Notes under the pieces: model-generated | The model's input: only the letters and a program-made list of their open reading frames with translations | What the model was told of the DNA's origin: nothing | Databases searched by the model: none | In this document: positions 1 to 7,700 of the stretch, in pieces | Numbering within the stretch: position 1 is the stretch's first letter | How the letters are laid out: each line of letters opens with the position of its first letter | Assembly: GCA_002067635.1 (NCBI GenBank) | Contig: MVRB01000160.1 | Span: forward strand, 1-25,147 | DNA: 25,147 nucleotides | Direction of reading: 5' to 3' | From: Methanomassiliicoccales archaeon PtaU1.Bin030 | GTDB lineage: Archaea > Thermoplasmatota > Thermoplasmata > Methanomassiliicoccales > Methanomassiliicoccaceae | Position numbers and translations under genes: made by a program

Positions 1-1
1 C

Positions 2-394
2 TTGCCTGAGATCCTGATCTTTCCGAACAGGCTCCTCAAGGCGGAAACGACCGAAAAGCTCCTGAACAAGCTCTATGACGTACCTCACGTGAGACAGGTC
101 AACATCTCCGGTGAAAGTCTGCCAGCCGTGCTCGGCGCTGGACCCGGAAAAGGCCTGCCCAACGAGCACCCTGAGCGGAAGGTGATCAACGTAAAGGGTA
201 AGGAAGTGGAGCTGCGCCTGCTTGTGGGTAGGGTGTTCGTCGAGATCGATGACATCGATTATGTGCAGCAGGCCTTGGAAGAGATCGACGCTATATGCAC
301 CGACCTTTTTCCGTTCGGGTTCAACCTGGAGGTCGGAAGGTACTCCAAGTACAAGCCAACAGTGACCGATTACGCAAAAGGATGCAAGAGGTAA
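2..394 (+). CDS. mcrD: McrD, methyl-coenzyme M reductase operon protein D
   Basis: Small accessory protein encoded in mcr operons. It binds methyl-coenzyme M reductase and is thought to help its assembly or activation. The visible protein is about 130 residues, close to the usual McrD length. It starts with the typical IFPNRLL...TTEKLL stretch, has a central HPERKVINVKGKEVEL segment, and ends with PFGFNLEVGRYSKYKPTVTDY, which matches the conserved McrD C-terminus. The first in-frame start-like codon is TTG at position 2, and alignment with known McrD N-termini fits a start there. However, the window edge hides any Shine-Dalgarno sequence, so the true start could lie just upstream. It stops with TAA, 5 nt before mcrG. 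mcrB is expected immediately to the left, outside the window. Family assignment is confident; the start is uncertain. Confidence 0.93.
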   Translation: MPEILIFPNRLLKAETTEKLLNKLYDVPHVRQVNISGESLPAVLGAGPGKGLPNEHPERKVINVKGKEVELRLLVGRVFVEIDDIDYVQQALEEIDAICTDLFPFGFNLEVGRYSKYKPTVTDYAKGCKR

Positions 395-399
395 TTACT

Positions 400-1173
400 A
401 TGGCATACCAGAGACAGTTCTATCCCGGGAACAGCCAGGTCGCCAAGAACAGGCGCCGGTACATGGACCCCTCCCAGAAGTTGAAGAAGCTCAGGGACGT
501 GTCCATGGACGATGTAGTGAGGATCATGGGCCACAGGGCCCCTGGTGAGGATTACAAGTCCATCCACCCCCCACTCGAGGAGGGCAACGAGCCGGACGAC
601 CTCATCAGAAAGCTGGTCACCCCCATCGAGGGTGCCAAGAAGGGAGACAGGATCAGGTACATTCAGTTCACCGACTCGGTGTACTTCGCCCCTATGGTTC
701 CGTACCTGAGGGCTTGGATGTACTTCACCAGGATGCGCGGTTTCGATACCGGTACACTTTCTGGCAGACAGATCATCGAGATGAGGGAGAGGGACCTCGA
801 GAAGGTCGCCAAGGAGCTCATAGACAACGAGACCTTTGACCCCGCAAAGACCGGTATCAGAGGCGCTACTGTGCACGGGCACGCCTGCAGGCTGGACGAG
901 AACGGCCTGATGTTCGATGCCTGGCAGAGGTACCGCTGGAACGCCAAGAAGGGCGAGGTCGAGTACACGAAGGACCAGGTCGCCATCCCGCTGGACAAGC
1001 CCATATCCGTGGGCAAGCCCCTGCCCGATGCCGAGCTGAAGAAGATGACCACCATCTTCAGGGTGGACGGCGTGGACATGAGGGACGACCCCGAGGTCAC
1101 CGCAGTGAACCTGAGGATTCACAGGCTGAGGACCCTATGCGGATTCCAGGCCTACGCCCTAAAGGGGGAGTAA
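400..1173 (+). CDS. mcrG: McrG, methyl-coenzyme M reductase gamma subunit
   Basis: Gamma subunit of the cytoplasmic alpha2-beta2-gamma2 enzyme that makes methane from methyl-CoM and coenzyme B. The predicted protein is 257 residues, normal for McrG. Characteristic stretches are the N-terminal MAYQRQFYPG, YMDPSQKLKKLRD, and RGATVHGHACRLDENGLMFD near residues 153-172. I chose the ATG at 400, six bases after the mcrD stop codon, because it gives the standard McrG N-terminus; a longer reading from 295 would run through mcrD. mcrC is not between mcrD and mcrG as it is in some methanogens; here it lies far downstream beside atwA. The gene ends with TAA, 3 nt before mcrA, so the subunits are closely coupled. 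Confidence 0.98.
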   Translation: MAYQRQFYPGNSQVAKNRRRYMDPSQKLKKLRDVSMDDVVRIMGHRAPGEDYKSIHPPLEEGNEPDDLIRKLVTPIEGAKKGDRIRYIQFTDSVYFAPMVPYLRAWMYFTRMRGFDTGTLSGRQIIEMRERDLEKVAKELIDNETFDPAKTGIRGATVHGHACRLDENGLMFDAWQRYRWNAKKGEVEYTKDQVAIPLDKPISVGKPLPDAELKKMTTIFRVDGVDMRDDPEVTAVNLRIHRLRTLCGFQAYALKGE

Positions 1174-1176
1174 ACA

Positions 1177-2841
1177 ATGGCTAAGGAAAAGGAAAAGTTA
1201 TTCTTGGATTCGATGAAGAAGAAGTTCAAGGAGGCCCCGACGGAGGTAAGCACCCATTACTACACCTACGGTGGCTGGAAGCAGTCCAAGAGGAAGAGGG
1301 AGTGGGTCGAGCAGGCGAACAAGGTCGCCAAGGCTCGTGGCATCCCGATGATGAACCCCGACATCGGCGTTCCTCTCGGCCAGCGTGTCCTGATGCCCTA
1401 CCAGCTGTCCCACACCGACATATACGCCGAGGGCGATGACCTGCACTTTGTCAACAACGCCGCCATGCAGCAGGCGTGGGACGATATCCGCAGGACCGTC
1501 ATCTCCGGCCTGGACACCGCGCACGCCGTCATCGAGAAGAGGCTTGGCAAGGAGGTCACTCCTGAGACCATTAACCACTACCTCGAGACCGTGAACCACG
1601 CGATGCCCGGCGGCGCCGTCGTGCAGGAGCACATGGCAGAGTGCAGCCCCGCCCTTACCTCCGACTGCTATGTCAAGGTCTTCTCGGGCGACGACGAGCT
1701 CATCAGCCAGATCGACAAGCGCTTCGTCATCGACATCAACAAGGAATTCCCCAAGGATCAGGCCAAGCAGCTGAAGGAGGCCATTGGTAAGTCCATGTGG
1801 CAAAAGGTCGCTTGCCCGACCATCGTCGGCCGTGTTTGCGACGGCGGTACCATGTCCCGCTGGAGCGCCATGCAGATATCGATGTCCTTCATCAGCGCCT
1901 ACAGACTGGCCGCCGGTGAGGCCGCCATCGCCGACTTCGCCTTCGCTGCGAAGCACGCGTCCGTCGTGGAGATGGGTACAATGATGCCCGCCAGGCGTGC
2001 CCGTGGACCCAACGAGCCCGGTGGAATTCCCTTCGGGTTCCTGGCCGATATGGTCCAGTCGCTCCGTGTGCACCCCGATGACCCCGCCCGCCAGGCTCTG
2101 GAGACCGTCGCCCTCGGCGCCGTCATCTTCGACCAGATCTACCTAGGATCGTACATGTCCGGCGGTGTCGGGTTCACCCAGTACGCAACTGCGGCCTACA
2201 CTGACAACATCCTAGAGGACTACACCTACTGGGCCCTGGACCTCGTCAAGTCCAAGTACGGCGGGCTGTGCAAGAGCAAGCCCTCCATGGACCTGATGGA
2301 GAAGCTCGGCTCTGAGGTCAACAGCTATGCCCTCGAGATGTACGAGAAATACCCCGCCGCCATGGAGACCCACTTCGGTGGTTCCCAGCGTGCGACCGTC
2401 GCAGCTGCTGCCACTGGTATCGCTTGCGCGATGGCCACCGGTAACGCTGACTTCGGTGTCAACGGCTGGTACCTCTCTATGCTCCAGCACAAGGAAAGGC
2501 ACGGACGCCTCGGCTTCTACGGCTACGACCTGCAGGACCAGTGCGGTTCCGCCAACTCCCTGTCGTACAGGAGCGACGAGGGTCTGCCCTTCGAGCTGAG
2601 GGGCCCGAACTACCCCAACTACGCCATGAACGTCGGTCACCTGTCCGGCTACGCCGGAATTGCGGCAGCCTCTCACGCGGCCCGCGGCGATGCCTTCGCC
2701 TGCAACCCGCTGATCAAGGTCGCCTTCGCCGACAAGAGCATGCCGTTCGACTTCGCCAACATCACGAAGGAGTTCGGCCGTGGCGCACTGCGGGAGTTCA
2801 TGCCCGCTGGCGAGAGAAGCACCATCATCCCCGCTCAGTGA
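1177..2841 (+). CDS. mcrA: McrA, methyl-coenzyme M reductase alpha subunit
   Basis: Catalytic subunit of methyl-coenzyme M reductase, 554 residues. By alignment with the Methanothermobacter enzyme, the F430-nickel ligand glutamine is Gln150 (GGAVVQEHM) and the active-site tyrosine is Tyr336 (FTQYATAAY). The residues that are modified in characterised McrA are all present: His260 (N-methylhistidine), Arg274 (5-methylarginine), Gln404 (2-methylglutamine), and Gly449, Asp454 and Cys456 in GYDLQDQCG (thioglycine, didehydroaspartate, methylcysteine). Whether each is modified here cannot be read from DNA. The stretches commonly used as mcrA phylogenetic markers, around 2160 and 2610, are intact. 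Codon use is GC-rich like its neighbours, and there is no sign of frameshift. It ends with TGA and is followed 5 nt later by a small gene on the same strand. Confidence 0.99.
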   Translation: MAKEKEKLFLDSMKKKFKEAPTEVSTHYYTYGGWKQSKRKREWVEQANKVAKARGIPMMNPDIGVPLGQRVLMPYQLSHTDIYAEGDDLHFVNNAAMQQAWDDIRRTVISGLDTAHAVIEKRLGKEVTPETINHYLETVNHAMPGGAVVQEHMAECSPALTSDCYVKVFSGDDELISQIDKRFVIDINKEFPKDQAKQLKEAIGKSMWQKVACPTIVGRVCDGGTMSRWSAMQISMSFISAYRLAAGEAAIADFAFAAKHASVVEMGTMMPARRARGPNEPGGIPFGFLADMVQSLRVHPDDPARQALETVALGAVIFDQIYLGSYMSGGVGFTQYATAAYTDNILEDYTYWALDLVKSKYGGLCKSKPSMDLMEKLGSEVNSYALEMYEKYPAAMETHFGGSQRATVAAAATGIACAMATGNADFGVNGWYLSMLQHKERHGRLGFYGYDLQDQCGSANSLSYRSDEGLPFELRGPNYPNYAMNVGHLSGYAGIAAASHAARGDAFACNPLIKVAFADKSMPFDFANITKEFGRGALREFMPAGERSTIIPAQ

Positions 2842-2846
2842 GCTGA

Positions 2847-3125
2847 ATGATCGTAGGTGACTTTGCCAAGTACCGGAACACCGGAACGGTAGGAAAGATA
2901 GTGGACATCATGGAAGAGGAAAAGGTTAGCTGGGCCCTCCTGGACACCACGGACCTCTACTATGACATGTCCGCGCTCGACCCTGCCACCGAGGACGAGT
3001 ACAAGGCGGCCACCGAGCGTGACTTCGGCAAGAGGGACCAGCTGCAGGACCTCGAACGGCTCCGTGAGGAAATGGCGGAAGCCGCTGAGAAGGCCCAGCG
3101 GATCACCCCCTCCGGCGCGGGTTGA
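2847..3125 (+). CDS. Small DUF2098-like protein downstream of mcrA
   Basis: A protein of 92 residues. The N-terminal 50 residues (VGDFAKYRNTGTVGKIVDI, then WALLDTTDLYYDMSAL) resemble the archaeal DUF2098 family, short proteins widespread in methanogens and of unknown function. The TGTVG turn followed by a LLD-T-LYY strand suggests a small beta-barrel fold. The C-terminal half is charged and helical (DLERLREEMAEAAEKAQ), possibly a short coiled coil. The ATG at 2847 lies 5 nt after the mcrA stop, so it is probably expressed as the last gene of the mcr operon. That placement hints at a role connected to methyl-coenzyme M reductase, but this is inference. The family name is from memory of the motif, not from a search. 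Confidence 0.75.
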   Translation: MIVGDFAKYRNTGTVGKIVDIMEEEKVSWALLDTTDLYYDMSALDPATEDEYKAATERDFGKRDQLQDLERLREEMAEAAEKAQRITPSGAG

Positions 3126-3190
3126 GCTTCGTTCCAACCCAAACCCCTTCCTTTCACATTTTTCTGATATCTATCGCTTAGGCGAAGCTC
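3124..3190. terminator. Convergent end region with 8-bp inverted repeat and T-run
   Basis: Between the convergent mcr operon and P1, an 8-bp perfect inverted repeat (GAGCTTCG at 3124-3131, CGAAGCTC at 3183-3190) encloses 51 nt that include TTTTT at 3159-3163. The left arm overlaps the stop codon of the DUF2098-like gene. Archaeal transcription often ends at T-runs, so this is a plausible terminator zone. The long loop makes a true hairpin terminator uncertain. Confidence 0.3.
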
Positions 3191-3260
3191 CATCCTCTAA
3201 AAGTATGCTGAAGAAACCAATGAGAAAAATACCACAAAGGTCAGTACGAGTGGGATATTA

Positions 3261-3827
3261 TCAAGGTTCCAGATTTTCGTCGGAATCGAAGCCTATCAGG
3301 ATCGAGGCCAGCTTGGGATTGTCCTCAAAACCATGTTCCTTCCTCAACATAATGTCGGAAGGAGCGGACGGCGAGCATGAAACGACGTTCTTCATCCCCA
3401 TCTCCGACACCTCTGGGAACGACACCGGTGGCATGATGAAGAACTCCTTCGTACCGCCCCTCCTGTCAGGATAGACCACAAAATCATCCGCCAGCCAGAT
3501 GAAGTATTCGTTAACATTCTCCAGAAACTTTTTTCTGTACGGGGGTAGAACCTCCTCTCCCAGGACCAATCCAGTGTCGGTGAGCAGCAGTACCGTCGGT
3601 TCCGGGGGAGGGCGAAAACCTTCTTTTTTTATTATACATACCACGTACTTTCTATGAAGGCATTCCTCGACCCCTTTGTTGATGATGGGTATACCCATGG
3701 CGCCGCTGATGCTCTTCTCTATTTTGATGATCCTCTCCCTACACCCATCATCGAGGACGAAGGCCTCGACCGTGCCTTTCATGCCCCTGAGCATATCGAG
3801 AATATCATTCATTCTCGTCATATCCAT
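3261..3827 (-). CDS. P1: conserved unknown protein (P1/P2/P3 family)
   Basis: I do not recognise this family. It encodes a soluble protein of 188 residues with no signal peptide or membrane segment. It is closely similar along its whole length to P2 (15839-16399): shared stretches include INKGVEECL/INAGVEECL, FRPPPE, VLGEE, MPPVSFPE, EMGMKNVVSCSPSAPSD, HGFED and PKLASILIGFDS. It is more distantly similar to P3 (19646-20212). The start at 3827 (ATG, MDMTRMNDIL) is preferred over the longer reading from 3869. It has GGTAGGATG just upstream, sits about 25 nt downstream of a TTTTATGA TATA-like box, and matches the P2 N-terminus; the ATG at 3821 is also possible. P1 follows amt on the same strand with a 212-nt gap. 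Its single fully shared cysteine with P2 (VVSCSPS) is serine-like in P3, so it is unlikely to be a universal catalytic residue. Confidence 0.85.
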   Translation of the reverse strand: MDMTRMNDILDMLRGMKGTVEAFVLDDGCRERIIKIEKSISGAMGIPIINKGVEECLHRKYVVCIIKKEGFRPPPEPTVLLLTDTGLVLGEEVLPPYRKKFLENVNEYFIWLADDFVVYPDRRGGTKEFFIMPPVSFPEVSEMGMKNVVSCSPSAPSDIMLRKEHGFEDNPKLASILIGFDSDENLEP

Positions 3828-4039
3828 ATTACATCCTACCTTGGAAATCATAAAACTATCCTGGGACAACGCAATCCTTGCGCGAACAAAATTTCAAGCG
3901 GAAAAAATATGGGAAAGGGTTTGTAGAGGTTTTGGAGGTGGCAGACTCCAGGCACCGGTTAGGGACCGATGCTAAACGAACTTGCTTGATCCTGACAACC
4001 TTCCTTGGACCCCCTCCTACCTTAGCCAACGCGGTCATC
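3828..4039. other. Intergenic gap between amt and P1, no gene recognised
   Basis: About 210 nt without a convincing gene. It contains the P1 TATA-like box near 3849-3858 (minus strand) and a short inverted repeat, TGGAG/CTCCA, around 3933-3951. A 60-codon minus-strand reading frame here has no recognisable features, and I treat it as chance. Confidence 0.5.
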
Positions 4040-5254
4040 TTAAGGGCTGACCTCCGTCGAAGGCGCCTCGTTCATTATGAAGTCGGCCTTGTCGTTGAAC
4101 AGGTCCTCGTCGGCTATCTTACCACGTGTCGCCCTGAGTATCGCACCGGTAGCAGCACCAGTGACCATGGTGATGACGACAACCCCGACAGCAGCGATGA
4201 CATTGGTCCCAGAGCCAACGATGATCGCGGCTGTTAGAGCACCTATCCAGCCCCCAACACCATGCAGGTTGTGGACACCCATGACGTCCAGTGCACCTAT
4301 CTTCTTACATAGCCACGGCTGCAGATAGATGAACGAAAGGGCTGACAGCGTACCTGCGATGAGGCCGATGACCAGAGCACCCCATTGGTTCACCGAAAGT
4401 AACGGGGAACCGATGGCGACCGGGCCAGCAAGCATCGCGTAGGTGAAGACAGTCGGGTTCACCTTCTTCTGCGCTGCAACGCAGACGATGTAGGTTGTTA
4501 TGATGGAACCTATCCCTGCCATGTAACAGGTGATCATACCCCACGCCTGCTGATCGGTGGGAAGCAGAGCCGTGACGAAAGAAGGCCACAGTATCCACAG
4601 CAGCATGGAGGCCAACCACACGAAGCTTATGCTATGTGTGGAATAGTACATCGGTTCATTGAACGCCCTTTTATCTCTGATGGCTAGAATCGCACCCATA
4701 CCGAAATATGCAGCGCACATGTGCACAAGTATGGACCCTCCGGGATCGACCACACCATCAAGATATGAGAACATGAACCACTCCACCAGGGCGAACACCG
4801 GACCGAAGATGGCACCTACCAAGAGGTATTGCCACATCTTCACGGTCCCGAGGAACATCCCGATGGCGATCACCACGGTTATCGAGCATATAACCCCCAT
4901 TAGCATCAGTGACATGTCCCAAGACTTGTCGAAGTAGAACTCCTGTACCGCCATGTAGGTCAGGAAGCTAGTGACGGTCACGAGAAGAACGGCCAGGGCA
5001 ACAGCCCATTCGAACTTCCGGATGAACATCATCAAGAACGCCACTAACATGAGCATGAACCAGACATCCATGTTCTTGGTCCATCTCGTGCCTTCATCAT
5101 CGATCAAGGTAGTATCGGGGGTGCTGCCCGGTTGCCCAGAGGGCGTTACCAGCTCCTCCCCTGCCGCCGAGGCCGAACCCATCGGCAGCATCACCATTAA
5201 GAGACATGAAACAACCAACACTAACGTCAGTATTCTTTTCGTTTCCACTCTCAC
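4040..5254 (-). CDS. amt: Rh-type ammonium/methylammonium channel (Amt/Rh family)
   Basis: Membrane channel of the Amt/Mep/Rh superfamily, 404 residues. It has an N-terminal signal-like segment (residues 7-30) and about eleven hydrophobic helices. The pore signatures look more like Rh than classical Amt: DPGGSILVHMCAAYFGMG (pore His178) and DVMGVHNLHGVGGWIG (pore His331). Amt proteins usually carry DDxxGVFxxHG at the second site. Amt/Rh channels pass ammonia and methylamine, so a position directly after mtmC1-mtmB1 on the same strand suggests methylamine uptake or export of the ammonium released by demethylation. Translation probably starts at GTG 5254, preceded by GGAGGAGATAAT. An upstream T-rich stretch between mtmB1 and amt could reduce readthrough. 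The symbol amt is generic; assignment to the superfamily is firm, the Rh subtype is by motif. Confidence 0.93.
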   Translation of the reverse strand: MRVETKRILTLVLVVSCLLMVMLPMGSASAAGEELVTPSGQPGSTPDTTLIDDEGTRWTKNMDVWFMLMLVAFLMMFIRKFEWAVALAVLLVTVTSFLTYMAVQEFYFDKSWDMSLMLMGVICSITVVIAIGMFLGTVKMWQYLLVGAIFGPVFALVEWFMFSYLDGVVDPGGSILVHMCAAYFGMGAILAIRDKRAFNEPMYYSTHSISFVWLASMLLWILWPSFVTALLPTDQQAWGMITCYMAGIGSIITTYIVCVAAQKKVNPTVFTYAMLAGPVAIGSPLLSVNQWGALVIGLIAGTLSALSFIYLQPWLCKKIGALDVMGVHNLHGVGGWIGALTAAIIVGSGTNVIAAVGVVVITMVTGAATGAILRATRGKIADEDLFNDKADFIMNEAPSTEVSP

Positions 5255-5288
5255 ATTATCTCCTCCTATCGCTCCTCCTCGTTATTCG

Positions 5289-5304
5289 AAAAAAATAAAA
5301 AAAA
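5289..5304 (-). terminator. U-rich tract between mtmB1 and amt
   Basis: On the minus strand the RNA carries eight U, an A, then seven U, right after the mtmB1 stop codon and before the amt ribosome-binding site. Oligo-U is the intrinsic termination signal of archaeal RNA polymerase, so this may be a partial terminator that sets amt expression below mtmCB. Inferred from sequence only. Confidence 0.45.
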
Positions 5305-5329
5305 GAGGGTTTAAGGGATTACGCCAGGT

Positions 5330-6709
5330 TTACTTGATCCCCAGACCAAAGCCATTCAGGGTCTCGACAGCTTTGTCGTAGATCTGCAGGTACTCGTCCG
5401 TAGGCATCACGGTCTTCACATCGTAGCACTCCTGGAAACGTTTTCCAGCTGGAGGCTTGTGATAGTTCTTCTCGTAGCTGCTGATGAGCTTCTCGAGGAT
5501 GCCGTTAATCTCTGAGATCTTTTTCCCGCATGTGGCGATGGCCGCCTCTCCCATGATCCTAGCTTCCATGCCCGTGGTCTTATCCATGGCAACGCCCTTG
5601 GCTGCGGCGGACCCGGACAGCATCTCACGGCCGGACGCAGTGTCCACGATGGCCTGAGCGGCCGTCTCGAGCAGACACATCTCGGTGCATGGGCCAGCTA
5701 TAGGGTAGTACTGGTTGGCGATCAGCAGGTCGGTGTTGGCATCAATTGCCGCTGCAGCATGACCGGCGATCTGGAGGGTCTCCCTCGCGGTCGTGATACC
5801 CCACCTGATGTGGATCGGACCATCTAGATGGAAGTTCCCCTGGAACATGGTGAACGATGCCAGAGTGGTGGCGATGTCGCATATGGTGGTCTCCTCCACT
5901 CCTCCGCAGTACCCACCGAAGATGGGCATCTGCTCTATCATTATGGTGTCACCGTTCTGGCTCCATCCCGAAAGCATATTGAGGGCTGCCATGTCGATCT
6001 TGAGCTCGTTCAGCTGGGAGCATTCGTGAGAATCGCAAGGCCTGAGGCCGCCCATAAGGTTCGAAGCGAGACGCCCCGCTGCGGACAGCGGTGTCTCCGG
6101 ACCCTATATAGCCATATTTGGTCGTCCGGCCCTGATCCTGGCCTCCCTCACTGCTCTAAGCTCTGCGAGCTCTGCCTTGATCTCCCATGGTGTGTTGGTC
6201 TTGGCGCTGTGACCCTCGATAGTAGCCATAACCCCGTTGACCAGAGTGTCCACCACGGCCTCCTGTGCATAGCTCTGCATGACTTGAACGAATACCTCCT
6301 CAGAGACCGGGGCTCCGGTCGGTCCACCCTGGATAATGGGCTTTCTGGCATCGTTCCCGTGCCGGGGATCGAAACGTGCTGCATCCTTGCCCTCTCCAAG
6401 AAGGAGCCACTTGGGGGTCTTCTTAATACCATCCCATACCTCTTCCTCGGTTACGTTCATTACACGACCAAGGTCGCAGTTGTAGAACCCAGTAGTGACA
6501 AGCATGTCCATGCCAGCCTGGAACAGCCGGTTCTTCATGTCCTTGTCCTCAGGGATCATCTCCTTGCCGAACTTGATCTTGTACTTATCCTTCATGGCGG
6601 CGGCATTTGTAGGGATTATCTGGTAGTCCCACTCGGCCTCGGTCACTTTCTTGCCCTTTGTGAACCGCTCGTACACGTCGAAGATTGTCAATGCTCGTGC
6701 TGGTGCCAT
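5330..6709 (-). CDS. mtmB: MtmB1, monomethylamine methyltransferase with pyrrolysine (UAG 202)
   Basis: Transfers the methyl group of monomethylamine to the corrinoid of MtmC. The reading frame is interrupted by one in-frame TAG at 6104-6106. Reading it as pyrrolysine gives 459 residues with Pyl at position 202, the position known for Methanosarcina MtmB, and the expected context MAI-Pyl-GPETPLSAAGRLA. Both halves are MtmB-like: IIQGGPTGAPVSEE and ELRAVREARIRAGRP before the TAG; DSHECSQLNELKID, IMIEQMPIFGGY and ECYDVKTVMPTDEY after it. So this is one gene, not two fragments or a pseudogene. The start ATG at 6709 lies 4 nt after the mtmC1 stop and has a strong GAGGTGA upstream (6714-6720). The gene ends with TAA, unlike mtmB2, which ends with TAG. 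Roughly half of the residues match MtmB2 by eye. Confidence 0.97.
6068..6097 (-). promoter_or_regulatory. PYLIS-like hairpin after the mtmB1 internal UAG
   Basis: Six bases after the internal UAG the RNA can form a stem: GAGAC pairs with GTCTC, and inside it CCGCTG pairs with CAGCGG around a UCCG loop. The same 35 nt (6066-6100 here) occur unchanged in mtmB2. PYLIS elements downstream of UAG have been proposed in Methanosarcina mtmB, with a modest effect on insertion. The fold is read by eye and not computed. Confidence 0.6.
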
Positions 6710-6713
6710 TTTT

Positions 6714-7352
6714 TCACCTCATCAGAGTGTTGACCATCTCTACGGCCTGGGCCCCGGACGGGCAGTACATGTCTCCGCCGATGCTCTCTACCCACTCCTC
6801 GTTCGCGGGTGCGCCACCGAATATGGTCTTTGCTTTCATCTTCTCTTCCTTCAGAAGGTCAACGATGTCCTTCTGAACGACGACCGTAGTTGTCATAAGA
6901 GCAGAAGCACCTACCACACCAGCCTTGTGCTCCTTGGCCGCCTCGATGAACTTCTCGGGAGCCACATCTCTTCCAAGGTCGATGACGTTGTATCCTCCGC
7001 CCTTCAACATGGCCGCTACTACGTTCTTGCCGATCTCGTGGATGTCGCCAAGGACCGTCGCGATCACAACGGTGCCCTTCCGAGCCGTCTGACCCTTAGT
7101 CATCGAAGGCTCGAACACCTTCAGCGCGGTCTCCATGGCCACGGAGGCGGCCAGGACCTGAGGCAGGTAGATCTTAGCATCGTCGAACTGTTGGCTGATG
7201 ACCTCCATACCTTTTCCCAGGCCGTTCTCGATAGCATCGCCTGGTGCGATCCCCGCTGCCAAAGCCTCCTTTGCCGCAGATTCGGCGAGATTTTTGTCCC
7301 AAGTCTCTACAGATTTCTTGAGACGTCCCATTATTGCAGCTTTGTCACTCAC
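6714..7352 (-). CDS. mtmC: MtmC1, monomethylamine corrinoid protein
   Basis: Cobalamin-binding partner of MtmB1 that carries the methyl group to the methylcobamide:CoM methyltransferase. It has 212 residues, standard for the family. The N-terminal helical domain (residues 1-90, with YLPQVLAASVAMETAL) is followed by a Rossmann-like B12 domain. The base-off ligand motif is GDIHEIGKNVV with His105, followed by GASALMTTT and IFGGAP, which line the nucleotide tail of the cofactor. The start is GTG at 7352 with a perfect GGAGGT at 7359-7364. It is first in the operon mtmC1-mtmB1-amt, with its own promoter and a leader inverted repeat immediately upstream. It is diverged from MtmC2, so the two pairs are not a recent duplication. 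Confidence 0.96.
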   Translation of the reverse strand: MSDKAAIMGRLKKSVETWDKNLAESAAKEALAAGIAPGDAIENGLGKGMEVISQQFDDAKIYLPQVLAASVAMETALKVFEPSMTKGQTARKGTVVIATVLGDIHEIGKNVVAAMLKGGGYNVIDLGRDVAPEKFIEAAKEHKAGVVGASALMTTTVVVQKDIVDLLKEEKMKAKTIFGGAPANEEWVESIGGDMYCPSGAQAVEMVNTLMR

Positions 7353-7368
7353 ACTTTTACCTCCTTTT

Positions 7369-7387
7369 CTATTTCCTGTTGAAATAG
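7369..7387 (-). promoter_or_regulatory. Inverted repeat in the mtmC1 5' leader
   Basis: A perfect 7-bp inverted repeat (CTATTTC and GAAATAG around 5 nt) lies between the predicted transcription start and the GGAGGT ribosome-binding site of mtmC1. It could be an operator or an RNA hairpin controlling translation. The mtmC2 leader also has an inverted repeat just before its ribosome-binding site, with a different sequence. Confidence 0.4.
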
Positions 7388-7408
7388 TTTATGTGAGAAT
7401 GGTTTTTC

Positions 7409-7422
7409 TAATATATAAACTA
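7409..7422 (-). promoter_or_regulatory. TATA box of the mtmC1-mtmB1-amt operon
   Basis: On the minus strand AGTTTATATATTAG is a strong archaeal TATA box. With the usual spacing of about 25 nt, transcription would start near 7388, giving a leader of roughly 35 nt before the GTG start. Confidence 0.6.
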
Positions 7423-7438
7423 TGATTGTTAATTAGAA

Positions 7439-7536
7439 AAGTTTAAATATGATTTTAGTTGAAGTTTTATATGAGAAAACATAAGTTTAAATATAACTAT
7501 TTTTTTTATTTTTTTTCAGTAAAAAGTTTTATATAT
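7439..7536 (+). repeat. Four phased AAGTTTWWATAT elements in the divergent promoter
   Basis: AAGTTT followed by A/T-ATAT occurs at 7439, 7462, 7483 and 7524 on the plus strand, with spacings of 23, 21 and 41 nt, close to multiples of two helical turns. A related element lies in the opposite orientation at 7409-7422 as the mtmC1 TATA box. Each copy resembles a BRE/TATA pair. They may be multiple TBP/TFB sites or sites for a regulator. A T-rich tract at 7500-7516 separates the third and fourth copies. Confidence 0.5.
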
Positions 7537-7538
7537 TG
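7524..7538 (+). promoter_or_regulatory. Upstream promoter candidate for the pyl operon
   Basis: AAGTTTTATATATTG with a purine-rich BRE-like AAAA before it is the best TATA match facing pylT. Transcription would start near 7560, leaving about 195 nt of leader before the tRNA. Confidence 0.5.
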
Positions 7539-7654
7539 TATAATGAGGTTATGGAATTGAGGAGATCGAACAAGGGGTTAGGGAGAGATATATGAGGCTG
7601 AGCGGAGGACAAAATATATTTAAAAATCACGGTCTCAGTATTCATACGTCTATG

Positions 7655-7686
7655 ATCCCTGTCGGTCAGAGGCCTCTTGACGGGAT
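7655..7686 (+). promoter_or_regulatory. Hairpin in the pylT upstream leader
   Basis: ATCCC pairs with GGGAT, GTC with GAC and AGA with TCT around a GGCC loop, with small bulges. It would lie in RNA started at the upstream promoter and ends just before a second TATA box at 7692. It may be part of a structured leader, or a termination or processing signal. No known RNA family is recognised. Confidence 0.35.
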
Positions 7687-7691
7687 AGAAC

Positions 7692-7700
7692 ACTATAAAA
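7692..7700 (+). promoter_or_regulatory. Proximal TATA box for pylT
   Basis: ACTATAAAA lies 56 nt before the 5' end of tRNA-Pyl, which predicts a start near 7722-7725 and a short precursor leader. The same core (ACTATAAA) is found upstream of mtmC2 at 13531-13538. A further AT-rich candidate is at about 7609-7625. Confidence 0.45.

Noticed and set aside
3856..4038. Minus-strand reading frame of 60 codons between amt and P1
   Set aside because: No motif, no clear ribosome-binding site, and it overlaps the P1 promoter region.
5330..6709. mtmB1 as two broken genes or a pseudogene split by a stop codon
   Set aside because: The stop is TAG at the exact known pyrrolysine position, with the MtmB context on both sides, and pyl genes are adjacent. 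The same applies to mtmB2.
5828..6733. Plus-strand reading frame of about 301 codons opposite mtmB1
   Set aside because: Antisense to both halves of mtmB1; composition reflects the mtmB1 codon pattern.
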